DNA from: Prostheceraeus crozeri | Taxonomy: Eukaryota > Platyhelminthes > Polycladida > Euryleptidae | Direction: 5' to 3' | Assembly: GCA_907163375.1 (NCBI GenBank) | Contig: CAJQUW010012443.1 | Location: forward strand, 29,494 to 93,493 | DNA: 64,000 nt | In this document: positions 46,540 through 58,714 of the stretch, one piece after another | How positions within the stretch are numbered: position 1 is the stretch's first letter | How the letters are laid out: each line of letters starts with the position of its first letter | Program-made: the position numbers and the translations under genes | Notes under the pieces: generated by a model | What the model was told of the DNA's origin: nothing | Seen by the model: only the letters and a program-made list of their open reading frames with translations | Databases searched by the model: none

Positions 46540-48208
46540 CAGTCCGTTTCATAAAAAGTGGATCATCCTAAAATTTGACTAAATAAAACATAAGTATGAT
46601 ACAGAAAGCATTTTTCATGTTATTTCATGTCCCTAATATATTTAAATGTCCTTATATAATCTGATAAGCTATGATACAGTAACGGTTCTTAAGAAGCTAA
46701 TATTTTGTGGCCCTACCCTTATTGTCAATGACATTACCAATTCGTCTAGGCATTGATTCGATGATATCGTTGATTTTTGACTGATCCAACTTTCTCCACT
46801 CTCTTTTTAACAGTGACGTAAGTTGTGATACGCCATCTGTAGGTAGCAGTGAACGACGAACGTTACGTTTTAGAATACTCCATACATTTTCTATGGGATT
46901 CAGATCAGGGAGAACGAGCTGGCCAAGATAATGTCCTAAGCCCTAATTGAGACTTGCATAAGTTGACTCTACTACTCCTGTGACACGTAGCATAATCATC
47001 CATAAATAACCAAGTCGATGGATCACGAAGTTGGCCAATGTTCTGTCAATCTGTCATTTGGCCAATGTTCGTTCGTAAAACATTCACATAGCGTTCAGAA
47101 TTCATGGTTCCTTGCTGCATGTGAAGTTCAGAGCGGCCATTGGTCCAAATGCCAGCCCAAATCAGTAGAGTCGCACCACCTTACCCGGGAACGATGTAAA
47201 TGTCTCAGAATTTCCTGATCAGATTTTATCCATAATCTCAATCGACCATCACTATCCTTCAGACGGACTGATGCCTCATCAGACCAGACAACCCGATCCC
47301 ATTGATTTCGCCAGTGACAATGACTCATTGCCATCTGAGACGTCTTTTTGTATGCTGATCTGATAATTCGATCTGAGAGGGCCTCTTACAGCTCTTGAAA
47401 TTCGACTCAATAAGTCTTCTACGAATAGTGGACTTAGAAATAGACGAGTCTAGTGCAGCCATCTCAGTTAACGAGAGACTTGGATCAACTTTAACAAATC
47501 TCAAAATTAGGCGGTCTCTACGTTTGGATGTTTTGCGTGGACGGCCAGAGCCCTCTTTACGACAGAGTCGAAAATCATCATTATGCCATCGATGCACATT
47601 TGTGTAAGGGACATTTAGTCGCTTGCTTGTAGCTCGCAAAGAAAACCCTAGTTCTAGCAAGGCTGACACTTTGCCCTTTGTGAATGCGATCTCGTTATTG
47701 TTCATTTGTGCTTTGTATTGTTTTCAACCGATAAGAGATAGATTTCTAGCTGAAAGCAATCATGAGTGCTGCCAACACCACCGCAACGAAGTCAGGAAGC
47801 TATGGAACATAAAGTCCATTTAATCACATGTAGCAGTTACATTATTGTTGATGAATAATGGTGCTATATTGGCTCTGATTGACCGATTTTCTTTATTTTT
47901 GTTTTGCTTGATAGCTTTTGGCTTGTAGAACAACATATTACATAACAAAGGAAACAACTGTAATTTTATAAGAGTGAGCTATGATTTTGTGTAACATTGC
48001 TAAATGAAGATCAAATTATCTACTACTTTTTTATCTATAACAGGAAAACAACTCAATATTCATGCTTGAAATTTCCAACAATGATATTAGTAAGCACAAC
48101 TGACATATCTTCCAAATTTCAGAGAAATTCGTTCAAGCTTGGCGGAGTTAAACAAAGTTGAAGTTAGGGCGATGTTTAAGGGTGATCCATTTTTTATGAA
48201 ACAATCTG
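46540..48208 (-). mobile_element. Tc1/mariner element, 1,669 bp
   Basis: TA flanks both ends (46,538-46,539 and 48,209-48,210). Ends read CAGTCCGTTTCATAAAAAGT and, inward from the right, CAGATTGTTTCATAAAAAAT, both continuing TGGATCA. This is standard Tc1 architecture with one minus-strand transposase gene. It is inserted in the hAT element. Confidence 0.93.
46697..47705 (-). pseudogene. Tc1-type transposase, DD34E, frameshifted
   Basis: The N-terminal paired-type helix-turn-helix reads FTKGKVSALLELGFSLRATS, KRLNVPYTNVHRWHND and a second domain ending in SDQHTKRRLRWQ. The catalytic domain follows: WSDEASVRLKDSDGRLRLW (first D), EGTMNSERYV-like GTMNSERYVNVLR, FMDDYATCHRSS (second D) and PDLNPIENVWSILKRNVRRS (E). 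Counting through, 34 residues separate the second D and the E. Frame breaks lie near 47,335 (between the HTH and catalytic parts), near 47,040-47,060 and near 46,917 (an extra C in CTCCCTG). The C-terminus is KGRATKY. Dead as written, with all key residues present. Confidence 0.9.
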
Positions 48209-48210
48209 TA

Positions 48211-48890
48211 TTTCTTCTAGGCCTATTTCATTATTTTATTAAATCCATTGTAAACCTGTTCTCTTATTCGCGTGTCTTAATTTCTAAAATAAAACAGCTA
48301 GGCTATATGTAGACACAGGGCTACAGGGCCTAAGACTTTCACCAAAATTGACTTATGAATAAAAGACTTATTTTGATAAAAACATGCTTTTATTAATATA
48401 CTGCTGCAAATTGAAAAAGATAAAATATTCTCTTCACAACATAAAAATATTTCTTTTTCAGCAAACAAATTGTTGTGAAACCATCGATATAATCTCAATG
48501 AATATACTGTTCAGAGACCGCTAAATGATTGTATACCGTACATGAAATGTAATCTTCATCTATTCGGACTTGCATAAATCGGTGTTTATAAAAGTAGAAA
48601 TTGCATACAAAATATGATTATACCAGTCAATGCGATTGGAGATAGATGGTACAAAGCATGCGAAGATGCGCACACAAGAAGACTATAAAAAATTCGATTA
48701 ATCAGGACGGACAGCGCCGATAACAAAGATGTTAACAAAATGTATATAACAGAAATGTTGGGTAACAAAATAATTCATTTTTTAGCAAGGTAATCGTAGC
48801 AAAAATTAGTATGGATCGCAGGAATATAGGTGGGTGTATTTACTTACAATGTAAGCTACAGGATTATGCACCGTTCAAAAGTGAAAAAAT
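48211..48890. other. Non-coding interior of the hAT element
   Basis: Nothing was recognised between the Tc1 element and the hairpin. Confidence 0.5.
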
Positions 48891-48891
48891 G

Positions 48892-49177
48892 TTTCATAGT
48901 GTTAATCTCACTTCCGCTTGCGTCGTCTCCCCGAAAAAAGATAAGCTGCTAAAAATATGTACAGTCTATTTGCTAAAAGTTATGTACAATTCCGAGCTTT
49001 CGCGAGCCGGCTCGCATTATCAAGGTTTGGCAAACCTTGCCAAACCTTGATAATGCGAGCCGGCTCGCGAAAGCTCGGAATTGTACATAACTTTTAGCAA
49101 ATAGACTGTACATATTTTTAGCAGCTTATCTTTTTTCGGGGAGACGACGCAAGCGGAAGTGAGATTCACTATGAAAT
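48892..49177. repeat. Near-perfect hairpin MITE, 143-bp arms
   Basis: The two halves mirror each other about 49,034.5 with only a few differences near the outer ends (GTGTTAATCTCAC against GTGAATCTCAC). The centre reads GGTTTGGCAAACCTTGCCAA with almost no loop. The words CGCGAGCCGGCTCGCATTAT, CTTCCGCTTGCGTCGTCTCC and AACTTTTAGCAAATAGACTG occur in both arms. No coding role. Confidence 0.92.
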
Positions 49178-50035
49178 TAAACAACCTCCCGTCAGCTGCC
49201 ATCAACTATGAAGAAATGTTCATATGTGAATCAATCTGATTGGATATACGAATATATCATAAACATTTTTTCATCGACATTGTAGATAAATTCAATTTCA
49301 TATTAACTAATGTTTTCTAAAGTATGAACAGATATAAAACAATTGAGGACTAATACTCCAATGGAAGCTGTGATCATGTTAAGCCGAACACAGTGCAAAG
49401 CTAAGAAAGAATTTCATAACTAATCAATCCGTACTTCATATCAAGATGTTGCATTAGGATTATTATTGCATCAATTATTACCACTTACTATATTTCGTTC
49501 CGTGTGTTTACACTGAACACGCTAATCGAAGAACAGATAGGGCCTAAAACTGACAGAAGAATGATAGGAACAGATATTTGATTGATCGGACTAAGAGAAT
49601 TTAGAACGCTTTAAGATGATGCTCAAGAATTTTTATGTTTTGAGTTTTGATTCTCAATATATGCGAAAGTGTGTAACCTTGCTTGGTGATAAGTCTTTCT
49701 TCCCTATTATTTCATGTTTAGGATATTTTGTAAATGAATAATATATGGTAAATATTTATCAGGTACACACAATATTTTCTTCATCTACTCGTTAATGGAT
49801 GACAATAACTTAATAATGAATTTGAATATGTGCATATTACAGAAAATTGAACTTTGTCGGTGAAGCTGACTATGAACAATTACGGAAATTACATGTACCG
49901 GTACTGAGAAAATTTAAGGAGGACAAAATACTAAAAAATAAGACTAAACATGATCAGTGATTGCCACAAATAGTAGCCATGTAGTAAGAGCACTGAATTA
50001 AGAAGATAAACGAAGAGCAACACGCTCTATTTCTT
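49178..50035. other. Non-coding interior of the hAT element
   Basis: AT-rich; no exon recognised. Confidence 0.5.
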
Positions 50036-50420
50036 CAGTTGGAAATGAGAAGTCACCGCGTCTTCCAACATCTGGTGCTGAAATGGCACATAGATCCTTT
50101 CGATCAACAGTTGAAACATCGACAACCTCTGGAAATGTGTATGTACCGAATTTTGTTCACTTTAAGAAAAGACACAGTGAAATCATCTTCTTCCAACATT
50201 GCCGCTATCTTTCCAATGAATACCTTGTACTTCAAACCATGATTTCCCCTGCTTTCAACGACGAATCGTGCTGCCACAAAAGTCCCGACCTCTAGAGGAA
50301 TATTCAAAGGGATGGTTTCTCTCTCGGACTGCAAAAACTGGTCATCAATGATGACCATCATCCACTTGGTCTATTTCCATGAGATCTTCGTTATCGTCAC
50401 TATCAGAGGAATCTTGCACG
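50036..50420 (-). pseudogene. C-terminal module downstream of the hAT transposase
   Basis: The frame IPLEVGTFVAARFVVESRGN, then HGLKYKVFIGKIAAMLEEDD, then FTVSFLKVN, changes frame near 50,120 to PEVVDVSTVDRKDLCAISAP with SFPTEEIERVALR. This pattern (VGxFVxVxF, then a chromodomain-like strand set, then a VxFL core, then PExxDxSxVxxxDI and FP) is a module I associate with C-termini of many uncharacterised invertebrate proteins. An acidic linker (DSSDSDDNEDLMEIDQ) lies just upstream. It is probably part of the element's protein; binding of chromatin is only a guess. Several frameshifts. Confidence 0.5.
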
Positions 50421-50574
50421 GCACCACCAACTTTGAGCAAATGATTCGGGTCATAATCTTCATTTTTTTGAAAATAAGATGACACTTGCTCTTCTTTTGA
50501 CCGGTTCCTTCTTCAAGTCGACTTTTTATTTTATGGTTGTATAAGCAACAGACGTCAGAATACTTGCTCTTTCG

Positions 50575-51100
50575 TCAGTCAAGGAGTTCCTGAGTTTCGT
50601 TTTTCTGAAGGCTGAATTCCTTATTTGCTCTCTCAACCGCAGCAGTTGTGGCCGACATCGAAAGAAGAACGACGGCTATCACATTCACCTGTCGCGTATT
50701 CCCATAGCATTGCCACCATTTAATCGGATCCGTGTCGTAGTCGACTTTCCAAATCATGCGGGATGAATTGAACAAAGCACCCGATCTTGTTTTATATTCA
50801 AGCAGATCCTTAGATACAGATGTCGTTGAGAGTTTCGTTTTCTGTGCAATTTCGAAGATTGCATCTTCAGCAAGAACCAACTGCTGTTCCGTTAGAGTTC
50901 TACCCCTGAACCTGGGATCCAGAAGGTTCGCTGCATAGTGCTACCCGGAAATGCAGAATTTTCGGCAATTCTCGATGAATGATTGCACACATTTTTCTCT
51001 TCATCAGAAAGAAATGATTGGCGTAGAGTTTGGATCATTGAAGTTCCATGTATGAAAACACCTCCGGCGCTTTCGGCCTTAGAATTTCCGGAACACGCTT
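50575..51100 (-). pseudogene. hAT transposase remnant with C-terminal dimerisation domain
   Basis: On the minus strand: TLRQSFLSDEEKNVC, then AANLLDPRFRGRTLTEQQLV (the LDPRF block), LAEDAIFEIAQKTKLS, then DPIKWWQCYG, VIAVVLLSMSATTAAVERAN and KEFSLQK, which is the hAT dimerisation domain (WWxxxx, then AxSAxxER-FS). The frame from about 50,935 to 50,575 is open. A frameshift separates the piece upstream. The DNA-binding zinc finger and most of the catalytic domain are missing, since only about 350 bp separate this from the element's end. The element is therefore non-autonomous. Confidence 0.8.
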
Positions 51101-53300
51101 GGGAAAAGGAACCGAAAAGAAATTTATATATCTTGATAATTTTCTGAGATAATGATTCAACAGTATTTTATAGGGGACGGTAATTTATAACCCAGGTCAT
51201 TAAAAACGTAAAATCAATTTTCTCTGAAACCATAGTTACTTATGATGCGAAATTACACTTTCATTAAAGCAAAATAATTCAGCAGAGTTCATTTTGAATT
51301 GTTTTATTTCAGCATAACACATTACAAACAATATATTTTCAGAGAAAACATAAATATAAGAATAAATTACCCGGTAATTTATAAAATAAATTACCCGGTA
51401 ATTTATCGGGTAATTTACCGGGTAACTTACCGCGCGGTAACTTACCTCACAGCCCTAGACTAAGCTGAAAGCCCTAGGTATCTTATAATTTTTTCCTCTT
51501 GTCGTAGGCTTTTACATGTGATAGGCACAAATGCAGAATTTCAGTAGGCCTACATATTCAAAGTATGTTACAAGCTAGTAAATAATTTCTGTATAAATAG
51601 TAGCTCCAAGAACAAACCCGCTTTTTTACGAAGCATCTAGGCTTACATATAGAGCGTATTAAGTTAGGTATACCTTCTAGAGAAAATACAGGTACCTAAC
51701 TTCTCGTAGACTCGTTTACTGATGTTGAGTGAGACATAAAGGTAGACATAATTACATATGTGATAGGCCCTGGGAAAGTTACATCCCTCGAGCATGGGTG
51801 GTACGCCGGTACGATTCGCTGAGATTGCCTATTCTTCCCTATGTGTAATAGGAAATGAATGCTAAAGAATAGTTTTTAACTTCTTTTCGCCGTGCGTGAG
51901 TCGAATAAACCTTCAAGATAACTTTCTAATAACTCTCGTCTACCGAACTCGAGTTTTGATTTTGATGGACATGGCGAGTGACATGTCGAGGCCACCAGGT
52001 CTTCACTTTTCTCCTCCCTAAACATATTCTTACCTATCCAATGCAATTTATAATATGAATAATACAGGTTATTAAAATGCGACTCTTACTGTTTCGAGTC
52101 TCAATTCAAAAATAATTATTAACCATAATTCTACATTCTAAAGGTACAACATAACATTCTCATAATTCAAGGGTATTCCGGGGTATTCAAAGAAATATGT
52201 TACATAAATAATTATCAATGGTTTAAATTTATGCGAACGTTGAATATTATTTATGTCTTATTCACATACTGTTTCACTCAATGCCTAATCACATAGAAAA
52301 CGATGCGACAGACGTGTAGTTAATTTGAAAGAACAGGAGCGTAAGTTTTGCAGTTCTCACTCGTCGAAGACAGCAAATTCTAATTTCATTATCCATTGAA
52401 AGCAGTCGGCGTATTCTCATTGATCTATCATCAAATTTAAGCCAATTAAAAAGTAGCACTGACTCTTTCGTATGATTAAGTTTGTCACTTGTGTTGAATG
52501 TTTCATTCCATTTCTGATCTGAAGATCATTTCAAATGTCCCTTAATCCACAAATGATATCTAGATCCTTGATTTACGCTTCAAGCATAACTTTTCATTGC
52601 TCTAGAACTCAAAACCAAATATATATATATTCATTTTCTTCTCAGTGAAATCAATCACATGTACAGAAATGTTAAAGTTTTACAAGTTAAAATCAACGAA
52701 TGATGATTGAGATGCAGCACGTGATTCTCAAATCAACGCTCTGCTTTTCCATATGCTAATGTTAATGAATGTGAATGAGAAATGAAGACATTGATGGGGT
52801 GGGTGATAGGAGAATAATTGATGAATCTTAATTGCTGAAGAAGTGGATATTATAGATATTATAGAAGTGGAGCACCCGCTGAATGTCACTCATTGTCAAC
52901 TTGCTTACGTCATTAAGCTGACATTGAGATGTTACAACTGCATTGCAATGAATTCCAAAAGACGTTGAGTGATACAGTCATTTTAAGTCAGTAAGAGCCT
53001 CTCGAAATGTTATGCGTCTTATAATACGGGCGTAAAATAATAAGTCACCGCACCTACAGACAATCTGATTCATACATTCTAACCATATTCTAAGTCATTG
53101 ATCTCTTTGAGCGCCCTCTACAATACTTTTCATAATTTGCATTTCATATGATTTTATTGCAATATATATAACTTTCAGAAACTGCAATTTTTCAGTTTAT
53201 ATATAAATCGTAATAGTTTTATATCATCAAATTATAAATTGCACTATTTCTGTATTATCGGATATATATTGCAATTTTTCCGCAATTTTGTCAACCAGTG

Positions 53301-54735
53301 TGGCCTACGGACCCTATGAAATATTGCAGACCATATTTCGGACCTTCACATATATTGTGAATACGGACCCTCTAAAGATTTCATGCAATATTGGATAAAA
53401 TCAACTTTGCTTTTTTCTTTAAACTTTATTGTTAGCAATTTTTCAGGTATGCAAGCATTAATCAGTAATAATTAACACACGTGACAGAATTTTTCTCAAA
53501 ATAATTTCGGACCATCGTAATACGGACCCTTTCCTACCTGTAATACGGACCATTTTGCTAACAGTGTAGAGACACGAATGAAACTTCCAGATTATTCTGC
53601 GCTATTTCTTTTTGTGAAATGAAGCGATGACCTCTATTTCACCCCTCGAGTTGAAATGTGATCTTCCGATTGCGCTGCGCTATCGAAGGCGCACGAGAAA
53701 GTTAACTTTCTGCTATCAGGCTGGACTGGACAAAGCGCTCTTCTATTAATAGAATTCTCTCTCTCCCTTCTCTCCCTCACTGTATCACAGGCTTGAAGCG
53801 ACCGAGATATTATGCAACACTCATTGAGGATTCTTCCATTCATTCACAATTTAATGAATGAACAATAATACAACTTGCAACCTTGATTGACCAAAAAATT
53901 GACAAGCGGTGAAATTCAGGCATAGTCAGAATCATGGTCAGAATGATATAAAGTTCACGGTCAAGTCAAGAATTTTGAGCAATTTTTTTCATTGTCATCG
54001 ATGCGTCATGCAAATATATATGAAGCATTGCAACCAAAGATGTTTGACGCAACATTTCACGATTGAATGCATCATCATCATGTAGCGAAAATCACTGAGA
54101 GAAATGAGAGCTAAGGTTATTTATTCCAAGGAAAAACTTGCCTAGATGTGCCAGACAGCCGATCGATGACAGTTTCGGGCCAGTCCACTAACATTGGAGA
54201 TACGTTTTTCTTAGAAATCACAAAAATTCGCTGCTCAATGTGTGTGACAACTCTGGGGTCGTTCTATTTCAAAATTAGCTCGTGTGAATTTAAGGGCTGA
54301 CTCACGACCACTCCCTGTTAAAAAAATAAACGTGAAAATTGGGGAGGGGGCCAAACCTCGACTTCAAGACATCACATTTCACGTCATTTTTCGATGAGAG
54401 CGCTCACAAATTGATATGATCATGCATTTTTACTTCCAAATAAGCCATTTTCGAAAAATTTGTTGGTCCCAATTTTTTCATGTGGCCCAAGACTTTTTGA
54501 CAAGGGACCCACGACTCATTTTCTCGCGGGAAATGCATCGATCTAGTTTGATTAAATGCGTTCGAATTTCTGCATCAGAAGCATCTTTTTCCACAAGCAT
54601 TCTACATTTGAGTCTTAATTAGAAACTCTGAAGCTGATTGCTGAAATTTTTGCAATTTATCAGTTTTGCGAAGCCGGAATATTGCCTTTCTGACATCATG
54701 GAGGCTAGTTAAATGCTAAAACCAGACATATGATG
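53301..54735. other. Intergenic; local CGGACC words
   Basis: GGACC and ACGGACC words recur at 53,310-53,380 and 53,505-53,555. No gene was seen. Confidence 0.45.
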
Positions 54736-55139
54736 AAGGTCGCCGTTGACACTCGAGGCAACTGCTGACAGCGGTCGCCGGGCAACGGTCGCCCAAATAC
54801 AGTCGAGGCGACCGCCACTAGGAGTCGCCGGGCGGCCCCAGTGTAAAAAAATCCAGCGTAACGCCAAAGATCAGACGCGAGCGCTGCGCCAGCACCGATG
54901 TCCCGTTTTTTTGCTGGCGCTACGCCAGCGTCTGATGCCTTCTTTACGCCGCCATCGCGCGACCACTACGCCTTGATGACGCCACCATTCCGCGATCGAT
55001 CTGCCATGATAGCGCCTCTATCCCGCGATCACTTCGCCATAAAGCGCCTCCATCCCGCGATCACTGCGCCACCCTCCCTCTATTACTACACTGCACTATT
55101 CTGCTATAATCGCCTTCGTAGCGCCACAAAACTGTGATT

Positions 55140-57335
55140 GCATCACCCGATGAACTACTTACTTAGAATCCTGCATTATATGTACGACGAAGGAGAGAGT
55201 AACTTAAAATCATAATGTGAAGTCGAAATAAAAGCCAATAATTTACAATCATCATCACAAAATTTAATTGCTGATGCAGAAAACACAGGCAGAAAACACA
55301 GCAGTTCAATGTCTTCTCAAGTTCTCAGCTTTTTTCGATCACCTCTGACTCCAGCTCCGACGCCTGAACGCAATCCTGAAAAGATTGGAAATAGAAAAAC
55401 TTGAGTTTGACATTCGCAATCGTGTAAGTTATAAATGCAATTTTAGCCACTTTCACATTACTGCTCTAGGAACGCTCATAATCTCAGAAATATTAACTTG
55501 GTATGTACAGAAAGATTACAACGTGCATTCTCCTTTGTCTTTAATTAACATGCTAGAATTACGTGAACATAATAACTATAAATAATGATGAAGCATAATG
55601 AATCTAGTTAGAGCTGATAGGCTTAGCTGCTATTTCGTCTATGCGCTATACTTGCCCAAGGTGAGCACCCACGCAATAGAAGATACATGCGAATAGTATC
55701 TCACAAGAAATCTGACACACCATGCAGGAGATTGATGTTCTTTCCGTTAACTTAATAATTTTCACACGAAATCTTTCGATCTAGAATACGAGACCATCTT
55801 CAGGAATGATTCATCTGATGGTCACGTGCAGTAGACCGAAAAATTTCGTATGACTATTCTATGAAAGACAAGAGAATTTCATAAGAAAATTTGGAAAGAG
55901 CATCGATTTTCTGCGGATTCCAGCTTCGACTGTATGGTCACATGGAAAGTAATGAAGACCCATTATTTCAATCATCAGTTCTATACAAAATCCTTACACT
56001 ATCTGATAAACCACCACGAGGGAATTTATAGATCCATTGCTGCATCCGATTTCCCATCGTATCTAAAAAATCAATCTGCTGTCTGGGTTGTGTTTCTTCT
56101 AAACGCAACAACGACCCATCAAGATAAGGCACTTTCATCCAGGGATCGCAATTAGCCACAGGAAAAAACCGAAAATCGGGAAAACCGGGGTTTGAATGCA
56201 TAAATTTGAAATATTTACATTAGAATAATTTCGTAAATAAACGGAAAATTGCGATCCCTACTGTCATCTTCCAAGGCTACTACCATAAAGGCTTGGTTTT
56301 TAAGGTTGACTGTCTAAAGGTTATTAATTTTCACAAAAATATCCTAACGGGTAAAATCCACGGCAGCAGCGAAGGTATTTAAGACATTGTTCAATTTCAC
56401 GCATTTTTATGATTCAATATTGAGGATTATTGCATTATGCATCATGAATCATATCAAGTAAAGTTAATCAAATTTGAAAAGCAAATACATATTAGGTCTA
56501 TAATGTGAATATGCAATAAAATGCGCCGACACTGAGGTACTTGAAAATTCATCACTAAAGATAAACTACAGCCTAGTACTGCCTAGTAAGCGTTCACCAC
56601 TTATGAATCGATCTGTAGATCTACATTTCTCCGTCAATGACCGACACCTATCCTATACATTTCATTTCCTACCAGCTTATCGCATCATCTCCGCACTAAT
56701 TGATTGACTCGCTTGTCCATAACACTGCTGTGTGACGTGATACATACCCTCCATCCAGAAGATTGTCACTTCGCCCGCAACTCTATTGTATTCTGTACTC
56801 CCCTCTCCCAATTCCGGTTGAGACTTAACACAGCTGTCTCTGCATGTCTATTATATTCTATCAACTTAGGATTGTGAGATGCGCCTATATGCTATAGCAA
56901 TTAGCTATGTCAGCTAAGTTGGGCAACGGCTTTCAATTATCATTGCAAACAGGACATCAATTTAGGAAATTTCGAAAAAATGCATGCCTCCTATGAATCA
57001 GAGGGAAGTACCCACACATCCTACGTATATTATGCTTCATGTTTATTATTAAACTATCAGCAACAGTACGTATCTTTCATATGATCATTTGCCGGTTCAC
57101 ATGACTTATTGGAAGCTAATTAATTGCAAGTGGCTGCTTACAAAGATATTCTCCATTGAGAGAAATCAAATCTGAGAAAAACTCTTTGCGGCCTTTCCTA
57201 TTTCGCTCGCGACGAGACATGGAAAAGTCAATTGACCCGGCACGAGTCGTGATGGCAGAAATGAAAGTATAAGAATGCACACTTGAAATGAAAATCAGGT
57301 TAATGCAAGTGACTAGTTTAAACAAAATTGACGAG
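55140..57335. other. AT-rich interior; no gene supported
   Basis: Frames at 55,934-56,201 on both strands and at 57,116-57,340 (minus) show no domain. Nothing else was seen. Confidence 0.4.
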
Positions 57336-57336
57336 G

Positions 57337-57444
57337 TCAATTTTTAACAACTCGACCGTTAATTATCTTTACATTTGATAACTTTTGTTGCTCACTCGTC
57401 AGTCCCAATTTAATTGATGTTGGATCTCGATCATAGAGTAATAA
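57337..57444 (-). CDS. Orphan terminal exon candidate
   Basis: The acceptor TTTAATTTCTTTCAG precedes 57,444. The frame reads LLLYDRDPTSIKLGLTSEQQ, then KLSNVKIINGRVVKN and a stop at 57,337. It is phase 0, 35 codons. The amphipathic, hydrophilic composition and the good acceptor favour a real last exon or a relic of one. Family not recognised. Confidence 0.35.
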   Translation of the reverse strand, partial: LLLYDRDPTSIKLGLTSEQQKLSNVKIINGRVVKN

Positions 57445-58714
57445 CTGAAAGAAATTAAATGTCACAAGAGATTTTAGATGTCTGAAAAATTTGTTTGTCA
57501 AACGCAGAGTGCTTCTGCCACATGCATGTTCACCTTTCACGCTTGATTCCATAGAGTAAATTTGCTTGCTTCCACGTATAAACTACATTTATGCATGCAG
57601 GTTGAAGTGAACTTGAATTTATTTGCACTAGATAATTTGCACAAGATGTTTACACTGATAACTATGCGAACAAGCAAATTTAAACATCTATGTCATTTAT
57701 AATTAAAATGCAATTCAGTACGAAATTGAGGTGTCGCATTCTCAATAGTTTTAGTTTGGTTTTCATCATAGGCTGCATGCGCTGTAGTTCATATTCAATA
57801 AAAACGCTGGCGCATCAGAAGCGTGAAAATGCGGCGTAGGCGCCGCGACTGAACGCCATCAAAACGCTGGTATTCATCTTCGAAGGCATTATGGATGATC
57901 AACCAGAAGATGATCAGCCTAATATTATTATATTTCGAAGGAGTTTCTGTTTCATAGATAAAACCGATGTGAAAATGCTATCAAGTCGTCAAATTTTTAA
58001 GCATCGCGTTTATTTGGCATCTGTGAGCCATCGTAGCGCGAGCAGCGCGATCCCCACGCCAATCAGCCAAGTTACGCTGGCGCCACGCCAGCGTTACGCC
58101 AAATCATTTTACACTGGGGCGGCGACTTCGGCGACTTTTGTGGTTGATAGGGATTGTCAACAGCAAATAAAGCACTTGAAAATTGAGATTTTGTTATATT
58201 AGTCGTTTGTCGCCTAGAAATCTGTTTAGTTCTTTTCAGAAACCACTAAATTTCTCAAAAAATTAGAAAGTGAGGCAAGACTATGTAAGGCGATGAAAGA
58301 CACCCGTTAGATCGCCCACCCGCGTAACGAATTCGTAACGAAGCTGGGTAGCGGGAAAACTTCGTGAAGCATGAAATGACTTGAGACGCATTCTGTGCTC
58401 ACTAGGGCTACTTCCTTCGAAAGCAGGTTGACACTGAAGTGGTTTTAGACCATTTTAAAACAAAAAAAATTGGTCGGGCAGAGGTCGGAATTATAATGGG
58501 ATAACGGTGGTCGCCGGAAGATATATGTATATAGTTCGGGCACCCGGCTATTGCTGTACACACGAAGCATTCCCGTCCACATAAAATTTTCTGTTATTAT
58601 TTGAATACCAACTGAAAATTTTGAGAAAATATGCATTTCTCTCTACAATTTGTACATTTTCAGGAATATGCTGCAAGCGGTAATTTGATTAGCCGTGGCT
58701 TGTACCCATTGTCG

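Larger units (their letters stand above)
46221..51457 (-). mobile_element. hAT element, 5,237 bp, with 8-bp target duplication
   Basis: GACTAAGC lies at 46,213-46,220 and 51,458-51,465, and occurs only once in the empty site in the other EnSpm copy (near 19,549). Ends read TATGGCTGT and, inward from the right, TAGGGCTGT, matching the hAT rule. Subterminal GGTAACTTACCG-type words crowd both ends (46,232-46,310 and 51,370-51,445). The interior has a minus-strand hAT transposase remnant near the right end, a Tc1 element at 46,540-48,208 and a hairpin at 48,892-49,177. Confidence 0.92.
46001..53300. mobile_element. Truncated second copy of the EnSpm right end, split by a hAT insertion
   Basis: From CCTATTTTTGTATCATGTC (46,002) the sequence follows 19,339 onward. 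It stops at GACTAAGC (46,220), resumes after the hAT element at 51,458, and ends at CCAACCAGTG-type CACTGG terminus at 53,300 (CACTGGTTGACAAAATTGCG read inward). About 2.05 kb of EnSpm sequence is left; the transposase end is missing. Small indels and single-base changes separate the two copies. Confidence 0.88.
54736..58160. mobile_element. Possible large element with GC-rich, GTCGCC-bearing inverted ends
   Basis: The left end has four GTCGCC words (54,738-54,830), then GGCCCCAGTGTAAAA, then CAGCGTAACGCC. The right end, read inward from about 58,154, has CCCTATCAACCA, then GTCGCCGAAGTCGCCGCCCC, then AGTGTAAAA and GGCGTAACGCTGG. Internal GC-rich hairpins (GACGC, GCTGGCG) lie at 54,869-54,941 and 57,805-57,870. 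The interior is AT-rich with no transposase. The exact ends and target duplication were not established. Confidence 0.45.

Noticed and set aside
57116-57340. Minus frame ending in MSRRERNRKGRKEFFSDL
   Set aside because: Basic and possibly an exon, but splice sites are weak and it overlaps the better-supported exon just upstream; left out of the gene list.
57891-58202. 103-codon plus frame starting MDDQPEDDQPN
   Set aside because: Runs through the GC-rich inverted end of a repeat; the later part is repeat sequence, so a gene is unlikely.
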